This document shows, one piece after another, positions 1 through 9,507 of a stretch of 64,000 nucleotides of DNA. The notes under the pieces were generated by a model that was given only the letters and a program-made list of their open reading frames with translations, was not told the origin of the DNA and did no database searches. Position numbers and translations under genes: made by a program. How positions within the stretch are numbered: position 1 is the first letter of the stretch; every line of letters begins with the position of its first letter. Origin of the DNA: Streptacidiphilus fuscans (GTDB taxonomy: Bacteria > Actinomycetota > Actinomycetes > Streptomycetales > Streptomycetaceae); NCBI RefSeq assembly GCF_015690355.1, contig NZ_JADPRT010000003.1, positions 336,464-400,463 of the forward strand, in the 5' to 3' direction.

Positions 1-200
1 CCCTACGCCGGCATTACCCGGTCAGGTTCCTGCGGTCGGCGCAAGCGTTCGACGTCCCCATGTCGGGACGGCGGTCAGCGCCCTCTCAGCCCGGTGCTCC
101 GAGCTCCCGCGTCTACAGATGAGATGGGCACACAGTATCGACGGGTGTCGCGTTTGGCGAGGGCGCGTCCGCGGACCGGTCACCGCGGTAGCTTCGCGAA

Positions 201-1577
201 GTGGCAGTGCCGCCCAGCCCCCGAACCCGCGCGCACGAGCAGACGCATGGGCACGCGCACGAGCACCGACCCGCGCGTGGGGAGGGGCACGCGGGCGGGC
301 ACGCGGGCGGGCACGGCCACTCGCACGACCACGGCCCGGCCAGCCCCGCGTCCGCGCGGCTACGGGTGCTGCTGGCGGCCGTGCTGGTGCCGTTCGCGCT
401 GGCGGTGCTGTGCGGGCTGTGGTTCCTCTGGCCCGCGCCGATCCCGCCGCACGCGGTGACCGGCGTCGGCTTCGACCAACTGACGGTTACGGGCACGGTG
501 ACGGCTACCCGCGCCGTCCCCTGCGACGGCGGTGCACCAGTCACCGGTACCGCCGCCCCCGGCTCCGGAGCTGTCGGCAGCTGCACCGCCATCACCGTCC
601 GCCTCACCGGCGGCAAGGACGCGGGCCGCTCGGTCGAGCAGAACCTGACGCCCGACCAGACCGCCGTCTACGTCGCCGGCGAGCAGGTCGTGATGGACTA
701 CTCGCCCTCCGCCCCGGCCTCCCTCCAGTACACCGTCGAGGACGCCGACCGCAGCACGCCCGTCGCGCTGCTGGCCGCGCTCTTCGCCGTCGCCGTCGTC
801 CTGGTCGGCCGCCTGCGCGGGCTCGCCGCGCTCGGCGCGCTGGCGATCAGCTTCCTGGTGCTGGGCCTCTTCGTCCTCCCGGCGATCCTCGGCGGCGAGG
901 ACCCGTTGGCCGTCGCGGTCGTCGGCGGCGGGCTGATCATGCTGCTGGCGCTCTACCTCTGCCACGGCGTATCCGCCCGCACCTCGGTGGCCGTGCTGGG
1001 AACGGTCGTCTCGCTCGCGCTGATCGGCGCGCTGGGCGAACTGTTCATCGGGCTGGCCCGCCTCACCGGCAACACCTCGGACGAGACCGCCTTCGTGCAC
1101 TCGCTCTTCCCAGGGATCCAACTGCCCGGCCTGCTCCTGGCCGGTGTCGTGATCGGCTCGCTGGGCGTGCTCAACGACGTGACGGTCACCCAGGCCAGCT
1201 CGGTCTGGGAACTCCACGCCGCCGACCCGCAGATGAGCGCCCGCGCGCTCTACCGCTCGGGCATCCGCATCGGCCGCGACCACATCGCGTCCACGGTCAA
1301 CACCCTGGTGATGGCCTACGCGGGCGCGGCGCTGCCGCTGATGCTGCTCTTCGCCCTCTCCCACCGCGGCGTCTGGCAGGTGGCGACCAGCGAGATCGTG
1401 GCCGAGGAGGTCGTCCGCACCCTCGTCGGCAGCCTCGGCCTGATCGCCTCCGTCCCGCTGACCACGGCGCTGGCGGCGTTCATCGCCAGCCGGGACGCAC
1501 ACGAAAGCCCCCAAATCCCCAGCCAACGCCCATCCGTACGCACACGGGCACACGCCTCTCACCGGCGACGACGCTGA
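201..1577 (+). CDS. YibE/F-family multi-pass membrane protein
   Basis: Protein of about 458 residues read from a GTG. The first 45 residues are rich in histidine (HGHAHEH, GHGHSHDHG), which could bind metal. A first membrane segment follows at about residues 52-76, then an extracytoplasmic stretch to about 175, then several hydrophobic helices. The segment GVLNDVTVTQASSVWEL near residue 330 is characteristic of the YibE/F family. The biochemical role of this family is not established. The start is uncertain: no strong ribosome binding site precedes the GTG, and the protein could begin closer to the first membrane segment. Positions 1-200 upstream hold no gene that I can support. Confidence 0.8.
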   Translation: MAVPPSPRTRAHEQTHGHAHEHRPARGEGHAGGHAGGHGHSHDHGPASPASARLRVLLAAVLVPFALAVLCGLWFLWPAPIPPHAVTGVGFDQLTVTGTVTATRAVPCDGGAPVTGTAAPGSGAVGSCTAITVRLTGGKDAGRSVEQNLTPDQTAVYVAGEQVVMDYSPSAPASLQYTVEDADRSTPVALLAALFAVAVVLVGRLRGLAALGALAISFLVLGLFVLPAILGGEDPLAVAVVGGGLIMLLALYLCHGVSARTSVAVLGTVVSLALIGALGELFIGLARLTGNTSDETAFVHSLFPGIQLPGLLLAGVVIGSLGVLNDVTVTQASSVWELHAADPQMSARALYRSGIRIGRDHIASTVNTLVMAYAGAALPLMLLFALSHRGVWQVATSEIVAEEVVRTLVGSLGLIASVPLTTALAAFIASRDAHESPQIPSQRPSVRTRAHASHRRRR

Positions 1578-1699
1578 ATATCCTCTGAGTTCACGGCTCT
1601 TACGCATCTCCTGTACTACGACGCCACACCAACGGCTAAAGTCCGTCTGCTGATCACCATCGGGTGATCCCTCTTCTTTTTGCTTCCACGAGGAGCTCC

Positions 1700-3457
1700 G
1701 TGCGCATATCCCGCCGGCGCCTCAGATCCATGGCTGTGCTCGCCGCCACCGCCATGTGCGCCACCGTTCCGACCATCACCGCGGCCCACGCCGCGACCCC
1801 TGCGGCGACAGTCGCCTTCACCGTCAACGGCCAGGCACCGGGGACCGCCCCGATCCCCGTCTCCGGTGTCGTCGACATCGCCGCGACCGTCACGCCCGGC
1901 GCCAACAACCCGGTTCAGACCGTGCAGATCGGGCTGACCAACTCGCCCTACTCCCAAGTCGAGACGTTCCAGCCGGGACAATGCGACACGTCCTGCAGCG
2001 TCACCGCCTCGTTCGACACGAGCTCACTGCTGGGCTACGCGGTCGGCGGGGTGGGCACGCCCTCGACCCCCGACGGCGCCCACACCGTCTACGTTCGCGC
2101 GCTGTCGGCGACGACCCCGTACGGGTACGCGTCGACCGCCGTCCAGGTCGACAACCACCGGCCCACGGCCGGGGCGCTGACTGACGAGAAAATGGTTGTC
2201 AGCGCGACCAAGGCGCTCACCTGGACGGTCACGCCCAACGTGTCCGCGACCGCTCCGGCCGGCAGCACCATCTCCGACGTGGAGTTCGAGGCTCCCGGCA
2301 CATCGCTGCCGATCAGCCACTTCACCAAGAACGCCGACGGCAGCTGGACGGTGACCGTCGACACCAGCGCGCTCACCGGCATCTACAACATCGCGGCGAT
2401 CGCCACCGACAGCAACGGCGTCAGCAGTCTTCCGCTGGTGAACAGGCTGATCGCGGACAACAACGGCTTCGCCGTGACCGCGCCGTCCGCCACCCAGCTC
2501 AACACCCCGGACTGGAGCGCGCTCCAGCTCGGCATCTCCTTTCCCGGCAACTGGGCCAGCTGCAACGAGTCCGTCGGCTCCTCCCGCGTCAGCGCTCCGA
2601 GCAACGTCGAGCTCCAGGTCGACGGCAAGGTCTGGCAGGACTCGCCCGTCAACCCCAACACCTTCTACATGACCAACGCCGCGGGCCAGTGTGTGCTCCC
2701 GGCCGTCGGCAACGAGGGGACGGCGGCGAAGCCCCTGCCCTACGGAGCGCACACCCTCACCTGGGTCGTCACCGACAACCACGGGGTCCAGGAGAGCGCC
2801 ACCGAGTCGGTGACGGTGGGTCAGGCGCTGACCTCCAACTGGCCCACCAACCCGATCCTGCTGACCGCAGGCAGCCCGCTCCACCTGGCCCCGACGGTCA
2901 CCTCTCCGGACGGCTACAGCACCCTGCAGTCCTGGACGATCACCGACCAGAACGGCAAGATGGTGGCCTCCGGTTCGGGCAGCACGTCCCCCTCGGTGAC
3001 CCTGCCGACCTCGGTGACTCAGGAGACGGGCGGCCGGCTCACCCTGACACTGGTCTCCAGCTTGGGGATCACCACCCAGCAGACTGTTGCCTGGGAGACC
3101 GCCTGGCAGACGGCCGTCTTCACGCACCTGTCCGCTTCGACGATCACCAGCGGCGGCTGGGCCGAGCTCACCTCCGATGTCTGGGAGCGCGTGGCCGGAA
3201 CCTGGGTGAAGGACCCGGGCAAGCCCGGCGCGCTCAGCTACGAGTGGAGCACCCCGGGCAGCAGCAACTGGCACCTCGGCAGCACGGTGATGATCACCGG
3301 GACCGGTGCGGGCGCAACCCCCGCCGGGGTCTGGGTGCACCCGGGCGGCAGCGCCTGCTTCCGCGCCTCCTACCTGGAGACCGTCCCAGCGAGCTCCTAC
3401 GGCGGCCTGAACATCACGGCCACCGGCGCGCCGGTCTGCCTCACCGTCAAGCCGTGA
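1700..3457 (+). CDS. Secreted Ig-like/beta-rich protein, intact paralogue 1
   Basis: I chose the GTG at 1700 because AGGAG lies just upstream (1691-1695), giving 585 residues. The N-terminus has a basic n-region (RISRRRLRS), a hydrophobic core and an AHA cleavage site near residue 31, a Sec signal peptide. The mature protein is rich in Thr, Ser, Val and Gly with alternating beta-strand-like segments, suggesting several beta-sandwich domains. It has paired cysteines (CDTSC near residue 100; later C pairs ending with PVCLTVKP at the C-terminus). There is no sortase motif or membrane anchor. No function can be assigned. A paralogue and a paralogue fragment lie immediately downstream, so this is a local gene duplication. 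A long GC-rich hairpin follows the stop. Confidence 0.8.
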   Translation: MRISRRRLRSMAVLAATAMCATVPTITAAHAATPAATVAFTVNGQAPGTAPIPVSGVVDIAATVTPGANNPVQTVQIGLTNSPYSQVETFQPGQCDTSCSVTASFDTSSLLGYAVGGVGTPSTPDGAHTVYVRALSATTPYGYASTAVQVDNHRPTAGALTDEKMVVSATKALTWTVTPNVSATAPAGSTISDVEFEAPGTSLPISHFTKNADGSWTVTVDTSALTGIYNIAAIATDSNGVSSLPLVNRLIADNNGFAVTAPSATQLNTPDWSALQLGISFPGNWASCNESVGSSRVSAPSNVELQVDGKVWQDSPVNPNTFYMTNAAGQCVLPAVGNEGTAAKPLPYGAHTLTWVVTDNHGVQESATESVTVGQALTSNWPTNPILLTAGSPLHLAPTVTSPDGYSTLQSWTITDQNGKMVASGSGSTSPSVTLPTSVTQETGGRLTLTLVSSLGITTQQTVAWETAWQTAVFTHLSASTITSGGWAELTSDVWERVAGTWVKDPGKPGALSYEWSTPGSSNWHLGSTVMITGTGAGATPAGVWVHPGGSACFRASYLETVPASSYGGLNITATGAPVCLTVKP

Positions 3458-3519
3458 GCCGACCACGCCGCGCTCAACAGCACCGCGCTGAACAGCGCCA
3501 CGCTCGATGAAACGACCGG

Positions 3520-3559
3520 CCCCGCGGCCCGCCCGCCGGCGGGCCCCCGGGCCGCGGGG
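3520..3559 (+). terminator. GC-rich hairpin after secreted paralogue 1
   Basis: CCCCGCGGCCCG (3520-3531) and CGGGCCGCGGGG (3548-3559) form a perfect 12-bp stem. There is no T-run, but T-less hairpin terminators are common in Streptomyces. It sits 62 bp after the stop of the secreted protein and just before the broken end of the next paralogue copy. Confidence 0.6.
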
Positions 3560-3590
3560 GCGAGGCACCCCGGCCCGGCGGAAAGCCCGG

Positions 3591-3918
3591 GCGATACAGT
3601 TCGACAACCATCACCGCGGGAGGGTGGGTCAAGCTCACCGCCGACATCTGGGAGCGCATCGCCGGCACCTGGGTCCACGACCCCGCCCAGTACGGCCAGG
3701 TGACCTGGGAGTGGGCCACGCCCGGCAGCAACGTCTGGCACAACGGGTCCGGGGTCCCCACCACGACCTACTCACCGCAGCCCCAGGCGTTCTGGGTCCA
3801 CCCCGGAGGGAGCGCCTGCTTCCGCGCCTTCTACACCACCGCCGGGAACGAGACCCCCTACGGCTGGGACGACGTCCCAGGCATCAGCGCGCCTGTCTGC
3901 ATCACGGTCAAGCCGTGA
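3591..3918 (+). pseudogene. C-terminal remnant of a third secreted paralogue
   Basis: Reading the frame that ends with TGA at 3918, the translation from about 3597 (STTITAGGWVKLTADIWERI...) matches the last 105-110 residues of the intact neighbour upstream, including GSACFRA and the C-terminal PVCITVKP. No start codon, signal peptide or ribosome binding site is present, and the upstream part is replaced by a GC-rich hairpin. The best explanation is a truncated duplicate. A short internal GTG at 3700 could begin a 72-residue peptide, but I see no reason to think it is a gene. Confidence 0.75.
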
Positions 3919-3980
3919 CCAGGCAGCTGCCCCCGGCCGTCCGCCCTTCGGCGTTCCCCAGACCTTCCTTCAGGAGCTTC

Positions 3981-5730
3981 ATGTCCACGCCCCGGCGGCG
4001 CGTCAGATCCATGGCCGTGCTCGTCGGCACCGCCCTCTGCGCCACTCTCCCCAGCATCAGCGCCGCCCACGCCACGACGACCGCGCCCACGCTCGTGGTC
4101 TCGGTGAACGGCACCACGCCCGGCTCCACCGCGGTCCCGGTGACCGGAACGATGAACATCGCCATGACGGTGACCCCATTCACCGGGTTTCGCGATCCAG
4201 CAGGTCGCCTACAACCTCGCAGGCACGGGCCTGCACGGCTCGATCCCGATCCAGCCCGGTCAGTGCGAGACCACCTGCACGGTCCAGGCGTCGATCGACA
4301 CCACCACCCTCCTGCCCTACGCCACTGGCGGCTTCGAGGAGCCGGCCGTCACCGACGGCATCCACCAGCTCTTCGTGGCGGCGGACAGCCTGGGGACCAC
4401 GGGCGCGTCGCTCGGCACCCCCGTCGACGTCGACAACCACCGTCCGAACGCAGGTCAGGCCGCGTCCTCGGGCACCCCGGTGGTGCACGCCACCAACCAG
4501 CTGACCTGGACGGTCACCCCCACCGTCTCCCCAACGGCCCCGAGCGGCACCACGGTCACCGACGTGGAGCTGGACTCGCCCGGGCCCGCACTCCCGGTCA
4601 CTCACTTCGTCAAGAACGCCGACGGCACCTGGACGGTGTCCGTCGACACCAGCGCCCTGGACGACGGGGTGTACGCGATCGCCGCCGTCGCGATGGACAG
4701 CAACGGCGTGGTCAGCTCCCCGCTGACAGCGAACATGGTGATCGACCGGAGCTTCACGCTGACCGCGCCCACGCAGACCGTGGTCACACCGGACTGGAGC
4801 AACCTCGACCTGTCCTACAGCTACCCGGGCAACTGGGCCGCCTGCAACGGGTACACGGGCGCAGGCTACGTCGGGCCCTCGCACATCGAGCTCCAGGTCG
4901 ACGGCGCGGTCTGGCAGTACTTGCCCGTCTACAACATCGGGGCGTTCGGCAGAACACCGTCGGGCACGTGCCTCCTACCCGTGCTGGGCGGTTCGTCCTA
5001 CAACCCAAAACCCCTGCCTTACGGCAAGCACACCCTCACCTGGGTGGTCACCGACAGCAACGGGGTTCAGGAGAGCGTCGACCAGCCGGTCACCGTGGCA
5101 GCGCCGCTGACGGCCACCTGGCCGACCGGCTCCGAGACCCTCGTCACGGGCAGCACCATCCACGTGGCCCCGACCGTCTCGTCGCCCGACGGCTTCAGCA
5201 CGCTGCAGTCATGGACCGTCACCGACCAGAACGGCAACACGCTCGCCTCCGGCACCGGCGCGACCCCGCCCGCGCTGTCCCTGGCCACTCCGGCGGCTCA
5301 GGAGACCGGCGGTCGCCTCACGCTGAACCTGGTATCCAGCGCAGGGCTCACCACCACGCAGAGCTTCACCTACCAGACCGGCTGGCAGACCGCCGCGTTC
5401 GCAGGACTCTCCGCAACCTCCGCCGTCAAGGGGACCTGGGTCAAGCTGTCCTCCTCCGCCTGGGCGAAGGTCAACGGCAAGTGGATCAACCCCGGGGTAC
5501 AGGCCCACGTCCAGTACCAGTGGAGCGTCCCGGGCAGCGGGGTCTGGCACAACGGCTCGGCCTACCCGGTCGGCCCGACCACCGCGCCGCTGCCGACCAC
5601 CTGGATCAAGGCCGGCAGCAACGCCTGCTTCCGTGCCGTCTACACCGAGGAGTTCCCGCTCACCACCTCCTACGGGACGGACCTGATCCCCGCCACCAGC
5701 GCGCCGGTCTGCCTGACCGTCAAGCCCTGA
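3981..5730 (+). pseudogene. Secreted paralogue 2, interrupted by a +1 frameshift
   Basis: An ATG at 3981 with AGGAG at 3972-3976 begins a signal peptide nearly identical to that of the first paralogue (RRRVRSMAVL..., AHA cleavage). The reading frame then changes at about 4188-4190: the N-terminal frame reads TVTPFTGF and is lost, while the frame one base later continues as AIQQVAYNLAG and runs to the TGA at 5730, ending PVCLTVKP. Removing one T from the GGGTTTCG run restores an alignment without gaps against paralogue 1 and a total of about 582 residues, the same size. The remainder of the frame is undamaged, so this is either a very recent mutation or a base-calling error. Confidence 0.8.
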
Positions 5731-5749
5731 GCTGGCTATCGTCCTCACC

Positions 5750-5983
5750 ATGACTGCCAACGCACGCATGGTCGGCCTTCAGGGCCGGGTGACGGGAACG
5801 GTCGGGCCGGGCCTGGTCGGTGAGGTGATGGTGTACGTGCCGGCGCGCGGCGGGACCGAGGCGTTCCTCGCCCATCCCGCCGTGCCCGGCGAGCGGTTGA
5901 CCGTCGGGACGGCGGTGGTGGTGCAGGAGTACCAGCCGCCGCGCACCGTCTACGTCGCCGCGCTGCTGCCGTCACCGTCCTGA
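5750..5983 (+). CDS. Small NfeD-like OB-fold protein
   Basis: 77 residues, ATG at 5750. The pattern GRVTGTVGPGLVGEVMVYV ... LTVGTAVVVQEYQPPRTVYV resembles the C-terminal soluble OB-fold of NfeD proteins, which regularly pair with SPFH/flotillin proteins. It has no membrane helix. It is directly upstream (205 bp) of an SPFH gene on the same strand, which supports the assignment. The short gap between them contains a run of CGACCGC-type repeats (about 5985-6015). Confidence 0.65.
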   Translation: MTANARMVGLQGRVTGTVGPGLVGEVMVYVPARGGTEAFLAHPAVPGERLTVGTAVVVQEYQPPRTVYVAALLPSPS

Positions 5984-6187
5984 CCGACGACCGCCGACCG
6001 CCGACCGCCGACGGCGGCCCCCTGACCAGTCACAGCGTCAAATTCTCGTCAAGAGAAGCCCCCGCGCGTTAACACCGCGGCCGGAGGGTGCACACTCTCC
6101 GCCGGCCGCCATTAAAAGCCCGCGTTCCTCCTGCGCCACCAGTTCGACGCAGCCACGGGCCGGCGGCGCAGAAGGGGGCATGCGCCG

Positions 6188-7660
6188 ATGTTCATCGGTG
6201 TTATCGCGGGGGGCATTGTTGTCGCCCTGCTGATCGTGATCGTGCTGTTCAAGCTCATGTGGCGGGTCGCCGAACCCAACGAGGCGCTGATCATCTCGGG
6301 TTCCAAGCACCGGACCGAGGGCCTCGACGAGGGGCTCGGTTTCCGGATCGTCACCGGGCGCGGAACCCTGGTCACCCCGGGCATCCAGGTGGTCCGCAAG
6401 CTCTACCTCGACCTCAACGAGGCCGACCTCGACGTCGAGTGCGTCACCAGCCAGGGCATCCCGGTCCGGGTCAAGGGCGTGGTGATCTTCAAGGTCGGCG
6501 ACGACCACGTCTCCATCGCCAACGCGGCCCGCCGCTTCCTGGACCGCCAGGACCACATGGGCGACCGGGTGCACAACGTCTTCGCCGGTCATCTGCGGTC
6601 CATCGTCGGCGGGTTGACCGTCGAGGAGATGATCCGCGACCGCGAGCGGCTCACCGGCGAGACCCGCTCCGCGTCCGGTTCGGAGATGGAGAAGCTCGGC
6701 CTGATCATCGACTCGCTGCAGATCCAGGAGATCGACGACCCGACCGGCTACATCAAGAACCTGGCCGCCCCGCACGCCGCCGCGGTCCACCGCGACGCGC
6801 GCATCGCCCAGGCGGAGGCGGACCGCGCGGCCACCCAGGCCGAGCAGGAGGCCGCCGCCCGCAAGGCCGAGTCGACCCGTAACAGCGAGATCCTGCAGGC
6901 CGGTTACCGCGCGGAGATGGAGAAGGCCGCCGCCTCCGCACGCCAGGCCGGTCCGCTGGCCGAGGCCGCCGCCAAGCAGGAGGTCGTGGTCCAGGAGACC
7001 CGCGTCGCCGAGCTCGAAGCCCAGCGCCGCGAGCAGCAGCTGCAGATCGACGTGCGCAAGCCCGCCGACGCCGCCGCCTACCAGACCCGCACCATCGCCG
7101 AGGCCGATCGCGACGCCCGGATCTCCGCCGCACAGGCGCAGGCCAAGGAGACCGAGCTCCGTGCCGCCGCCGAGGCCACCCGGCTCAAGACGGCGGCCGG
7201 CGCCGAGGCCGAGTCCACCCGGGTCCGCGGTGAGGCGGACGCATCCGCGACCCGCGCCCGCGGCATCGCCGAGGCCGAGGCGGTGCAGGCCAAGGGCCTG
7301 GCCGACGCCGAGTCGGCCCGCGCCCTCGGTCTGGCCGAAGCGGAGGCCATCAAGGCCCGCGCCGCGGCCCTGGCCGAGAACCAGGAGGCGGTCGTGGCCC
7401 AGCAGTTGGCCGAGAAGTGGCCGGAGATCGTGCAGGCGGGCGCGTCCGCCTTCGGCAACGTCGAGCACATGGTGCTGCTCAACGGCGCCGAGGGCATGGG
7501 CGAGATGTTCGCCAAGGCGCTCACCATGGGCGGCACCGGACTGGGCCTGGCCCGCCAGTTGCTGTCCCAGATGAAGGGCGACGGCGAGGGCGACGGCAAG
7601 GGCGACGGCAAGGGCGGCAGCGAGCCGCCGACCGTCCCGCAGCAGATCACCGTCGAGTAG
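6188..7660 (+). CDS. SPFH/Band 7 flotillin-like membrane protein
   Basis: 490 residues. A single N-terminal hydrophobic segment (residues 3-24) is followed by an SPFH domain (about 25-200) and then a long Ala/Glu/Arg-rich coiled coil (about 200-400) with flotillin-type EAEA/AEAEA repeats. The tail is Gly/Asp/Lys-rich (KGDGEGDGKGDGKGG). Flotillins oligomerise at the inner face of the membrane and organise membrane microdomains. The ATG at 6188 is preceded by AGAAGGGGG. A strong terminator follows. The NfeD-like neighbour upstream is the expected partner. Confidence 0.92.
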   Translation: MFIGVIAGGIVVALLIVIVLFKLMWRVAEPNEALIISGSKHRTEGLDEGLGFRIVTGRGTLVTPGIQVVRKLYLDLNEADLDVECVTSQGIPVRVKGVVIFKVGDDHVSIANAARRFLDRQDHMGDRVHNVFAGHLRSIVGGLTVEEMIRDRERLTGETRSASGSEMEKLGLIIDSLQIQEIDDPTGYIKNLAAPHAAAVHRDARIAQAEADRAATQAEQEAAARKAESTRNSEILQAGYRAEMEKAAASARQAGPLAEAAAKQEVVVQETRVAELEAQRREQQLQIDVRKPADAAAYQTRTIAEADRDARISAAQAQAKETELRAAAEATRLKTAAGAEAESTRVRGEADASATRARGIAEAEAVQAKGLADAESARALGLAEAEAIKARAAALAENQEAVVAQQLAEKWPEIVQAGASAFGNVEHMVLLNGAEGMGEMFAKALTMGGTGLGLARQLLSQMKGDGEGDGKGDGKGGSEPPTVPQQITVE

Positions 7661-7697
7661 CAGATCGCCGTCGAGCAGCAGCTGACACCTGCCAAGC

Positions 7698-7729
7698 CGA
7701 AGGGCCGACCCGTCAGGGTCGGCCCTTCG
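7698..7729 (+). terminator. Hairpin terminator of the flotillin gene
   Basis: CGAAGGGCCGACCC (7698-7711), loop GTCA, then GGGTCGGCCCTTCG (7716-7729): a perfect 14-bp stem 37 bp after the flotillin stop. It also lies just beyond the 3' end of the leftward gene at 7771, so it may work in both directions. Confidence 0.85.
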
Positions 7730-7770
7730 TCACGTTTCTCTGGGACGTCAGCTCTCGGACGTCTCGGACG

Positions 7771-7971
7771 TCAGCTCTTGGACGCCTTCTTCACCAGGAT
7801 GACCACCACGGCCGCCAGCGCCACCACCAGCAGCGCCTTGATGACGAAGGTCATCAGTCCGAAGACCAGGCCCACGATGGCGGAGAGCACCCACCAGGCC
7901 ACGATGATCGCCAGAATCGGGACCACGATGTTGCGCACCCAGCTGGGGAGTGCCTTCCACAGTTCAGTCAT
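7771..7971 (-). CDS. Small membrane protein, DUF5326-like
   Basis: 66 residues with two hydrophobic helices (about 14-40 and 43-60), a short N-terminal segment ELWKALPSWVRNIV and a Lys-rich C-terminus (VKKASKS). Small proteins of this pattern are common in Streptomyces and are grouped as DUF5326; the assignment is from memory of the pattern. The ATG at 7971 has GGGGAGGACGG upstream. Function unknown. Confidence 0.75.
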   Translation of the reverse strand: MTELWKALPSWVRNIVVPILAIIVAWWVLSAIVGLVFGLMTFVIKALLVVALAAVVVILVKKASKS

Positions 7972-8117
7972 GATGTCCGTCCTCCCCCTCGGGTGTCCTC
8001 GTTACGTCTCCGATCGTACGGGCGGATCGCCCGCTCCCGAAGGGTTCCTGCCCCTGAGAAGACCCGGATAAGACCCTGATCAGGCCGTCCCGCGCACCAG
8101 GGTCGGGACTCGGGGAT

Positions 8118-8435
8118 TCAGCCCTCCGGAGGGGCGAAGACCACCAGAACCCGCAGGTCCTCACTGATGTGGTGGAAGCGGTGCGGCACCCCGGCCGGAA
8201 CGTAGACGACGCTGCCACGCCCCACAGTCGTGGTCTCCTCACCCACCGTGATCGCACCCCGTCCGCTGACGATCACGTAGAGCTCGTCCTCACGGTGCGG
8301 ATTCTGCGTGTCCAACTCGCCGGCACCCAGGGCGTACAGCCCGGCCGACATGTTGCGTTCCCGCAGGAACTGCAGGTAGGCGCCCTCGTTGGCGGCACGC
8401 TCGGCATCGAGCTCGTCCATCCGGAAGACCTTCAT
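8118..8435 (-). CDS. Cupin-domain protein
   Basis: 105 residues forming a single small beta-barrel cupin. Motif 1 is seen as PHREDELYVIVSGRG and motif 2 as VYVPAGVPHRFHHI, with the His and Glu residues that normally hold a metal. Such stand-alone cupins may be sugar or small-molecule isomerases, dioxygenases or binding proteins; nothing here narrows it. Its start is the ATG at 8435, and no strong ribosome binding site precedes it. It diverges from the holin-like gene. Confidence 0.85.
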   Translation of the reverse strand: MKVFRMDELDAERAANEGAYLQFLRERNMSAGLYALGAGELDTQNPHREDELYVIVSGRGAITVGEETTTVGRGSVVYVPAGVPHRFHHISEDLRVLVVFAPPEG

Positions 8436-8557
8436 GGAGCCATGATGGCAGTCCGGTGATCGCCCCGTGTTCGCACGTGTCGACGCGTTCCAAGCTGTGA
8501 CACCGACATGACCGTCCGGGACTACCGTCGCCCGCGACGGACTGCGACGATCGCACC

Positions 8558-8935
8558 ATGATGAAGTTCGCTCTCAAGATCCTGATCAACGCGGCGGCCA
8601 TCTGGGTGGCCGCCGCGCTCGTCACAGGCATTCACCTGACCGCGGCCGACTGGCAGCACCAGGCCTTGACCGTGGTCCTCGTGGCCCTCGTCTTCGGCGT
8701 GGTGAACTTCTTCATCAAGCCGCTGGTCAAGCTCTTCTCGTTCCCGCTGTTCATTCTCACCCTCGGCCTGATCACCTTCGTGATCAACGCGCTGATGCTC
8801 TGGCTGACCTCCTGGACCTCGGGCAAGCTCAACCTCGACTTCCACGTCGACGGCTTCGTCCCGGCCCTGCTCGGCTCGCTGATCATCAGCATCGTCGCCT
8901 GGGCGCTGCACCTGGTCGTCCGCGACGACGACTAG
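8558..8935 (+). CDS. Four-helix membrane protein, YvlD / phage-holin IV superfamily
   Basis: 125 residues with four hydrophobic helices: about 5-25, 31-50, 60-80 and 105-122. The segment GVVNFFIKPLVKLFSFPLFILTLG is typical of the YvlD family, also listed as mycobacterial 4-TMS phage holin superfamily IV. These are ordinary chromosomal genes in actinobacteria and not a sign of a prophage. Two ATGs lie in tandem at 8558 and 8561. Confidence 0.85.
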   Translation: MMKFALKILINAAAIWVAAALVTGIHLTAADWQHQALTVVLVALVFGVVNFFIKPLVKLFSFPLFILTLGLITFVINALMLWLTSWTSGKLNLDFHVDGFVPALLGSLIISIVAWALHLVVRDDD

Positions 8936-8936
8936 G

Positions 8937-8987
8937 ACCGGCCGGCACCAAGACCGGCCGGCACCAGAACCGGCCGGCACCAGGACC
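8937..8987. repeat. Short tandem repeat of a GGCCGGCACCA unit
   Basis: Three successive copies of a roughly 16-bp unit, ACCGGCCGGCACCA plus two bases, fill the 56-bp gap between two convergent genes. Each unit contains the 8-bp palindrome CCGGCCGG, so RNA from either strand can fold. It may serve as a weak bidirectional terminator; copy number is likely to vary between strains. Confidence 0.7.
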
Positions 8988-8991
8988 AGCA

Positions 8992-9417
8992 CTAGGACTG
9001 CCCGAGGATCAGCTCCAACTGACGATCCAGGTCTGCGGCCGTGTGCTCCTGACCCATCGGGAGCACACGGTCGGTGCGGCCGAGGAAGGCGATCAACGGA
9101 ATCGCCGCGGAGAGCAGCACCGCCGTGCCGTCGGGGGAGTGCAGTTCGATGCGGACGTCCATGAAGTCCTCGTCCTCCCCCGGCACCGGCAGCACCCGGA
9201 CGTCACCCTCGCCGGTCGGGCGGGTGATCCCGTCCAGCAGGAGTTCGCGACCGAAGACCCAGGTCACCGGCGGGTCGCCGGGCAGGTGGAAGGTGAGCCG
9301 GACCGCAAAGGGGTCGGCGGGGTCGTAGACGAGCTCGACATGGGTGTCGAAGGCGAGGTCCTCCGACACCACCAGACTCATCACCAGCTGGCCCTTGACC
9401 AGGCTCTGCATCTTCAT
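8992..9417 (-). CDS. ssgA: SsgA-like sporulation and cell-division activator
   Basis: I choose the ATG at 9417 (MKMQSLVKGQ...) because GAGAGG lies 8 bp upstream; this gives 141 residues, the usual size for SsgA-like proteins. The family core is clear: FHLPGDPPVTWVFGRELLLDG near the middle and LIAFLGRTDRVLPMGQEH near the C-terminus. SsgA-like proteins occur only in morphologically complex actinomycetes and control septum-site choice and FtsZ recruitment in aerial hyphae. Linkage to an SsgR-type regulator immediately upstream on the same strand matches ssgR-ssgA in S. coelicolor, so I use ssgA, but other SALP paralogues cannot be fully excluded. Confidence 0.85.
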   Translation of the reverse strand: MKMQSLVKGQLVMSLVVSEDLAFDTHVELVYDPADPFAVRLTFHLPGDPPVTWVFGRELLLDGITRPTGEGDVRVLPVPGEDEDFMDVRIELHSPDGTAVLLSAAIPLIAFLGRTDRVLPMGQEHTAADLDRQLELILGQS

Positions 9418-9507
9418 TGCGGTACCTCTCGATCCCCGACGTCCGTACGGTACTGCGTATGGGAACCATGCTCTCTTCGTCCCCATTCGCTACCAAGGGC
9501 GAAGTTT

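Noticed and set aside
1..200. Riboswitch or promoter upstream of the YibE/F gene
   Set aside because: No conserved RNA element or -35/-10 pair could be recognised in this stretch.
8558..8935. Phage-derived region suggested by the holin-like protein
   Set aside because: The protein belongs to the chromosomal YvlD-like family and no other phage gene, integrase or attachment site is nearby.
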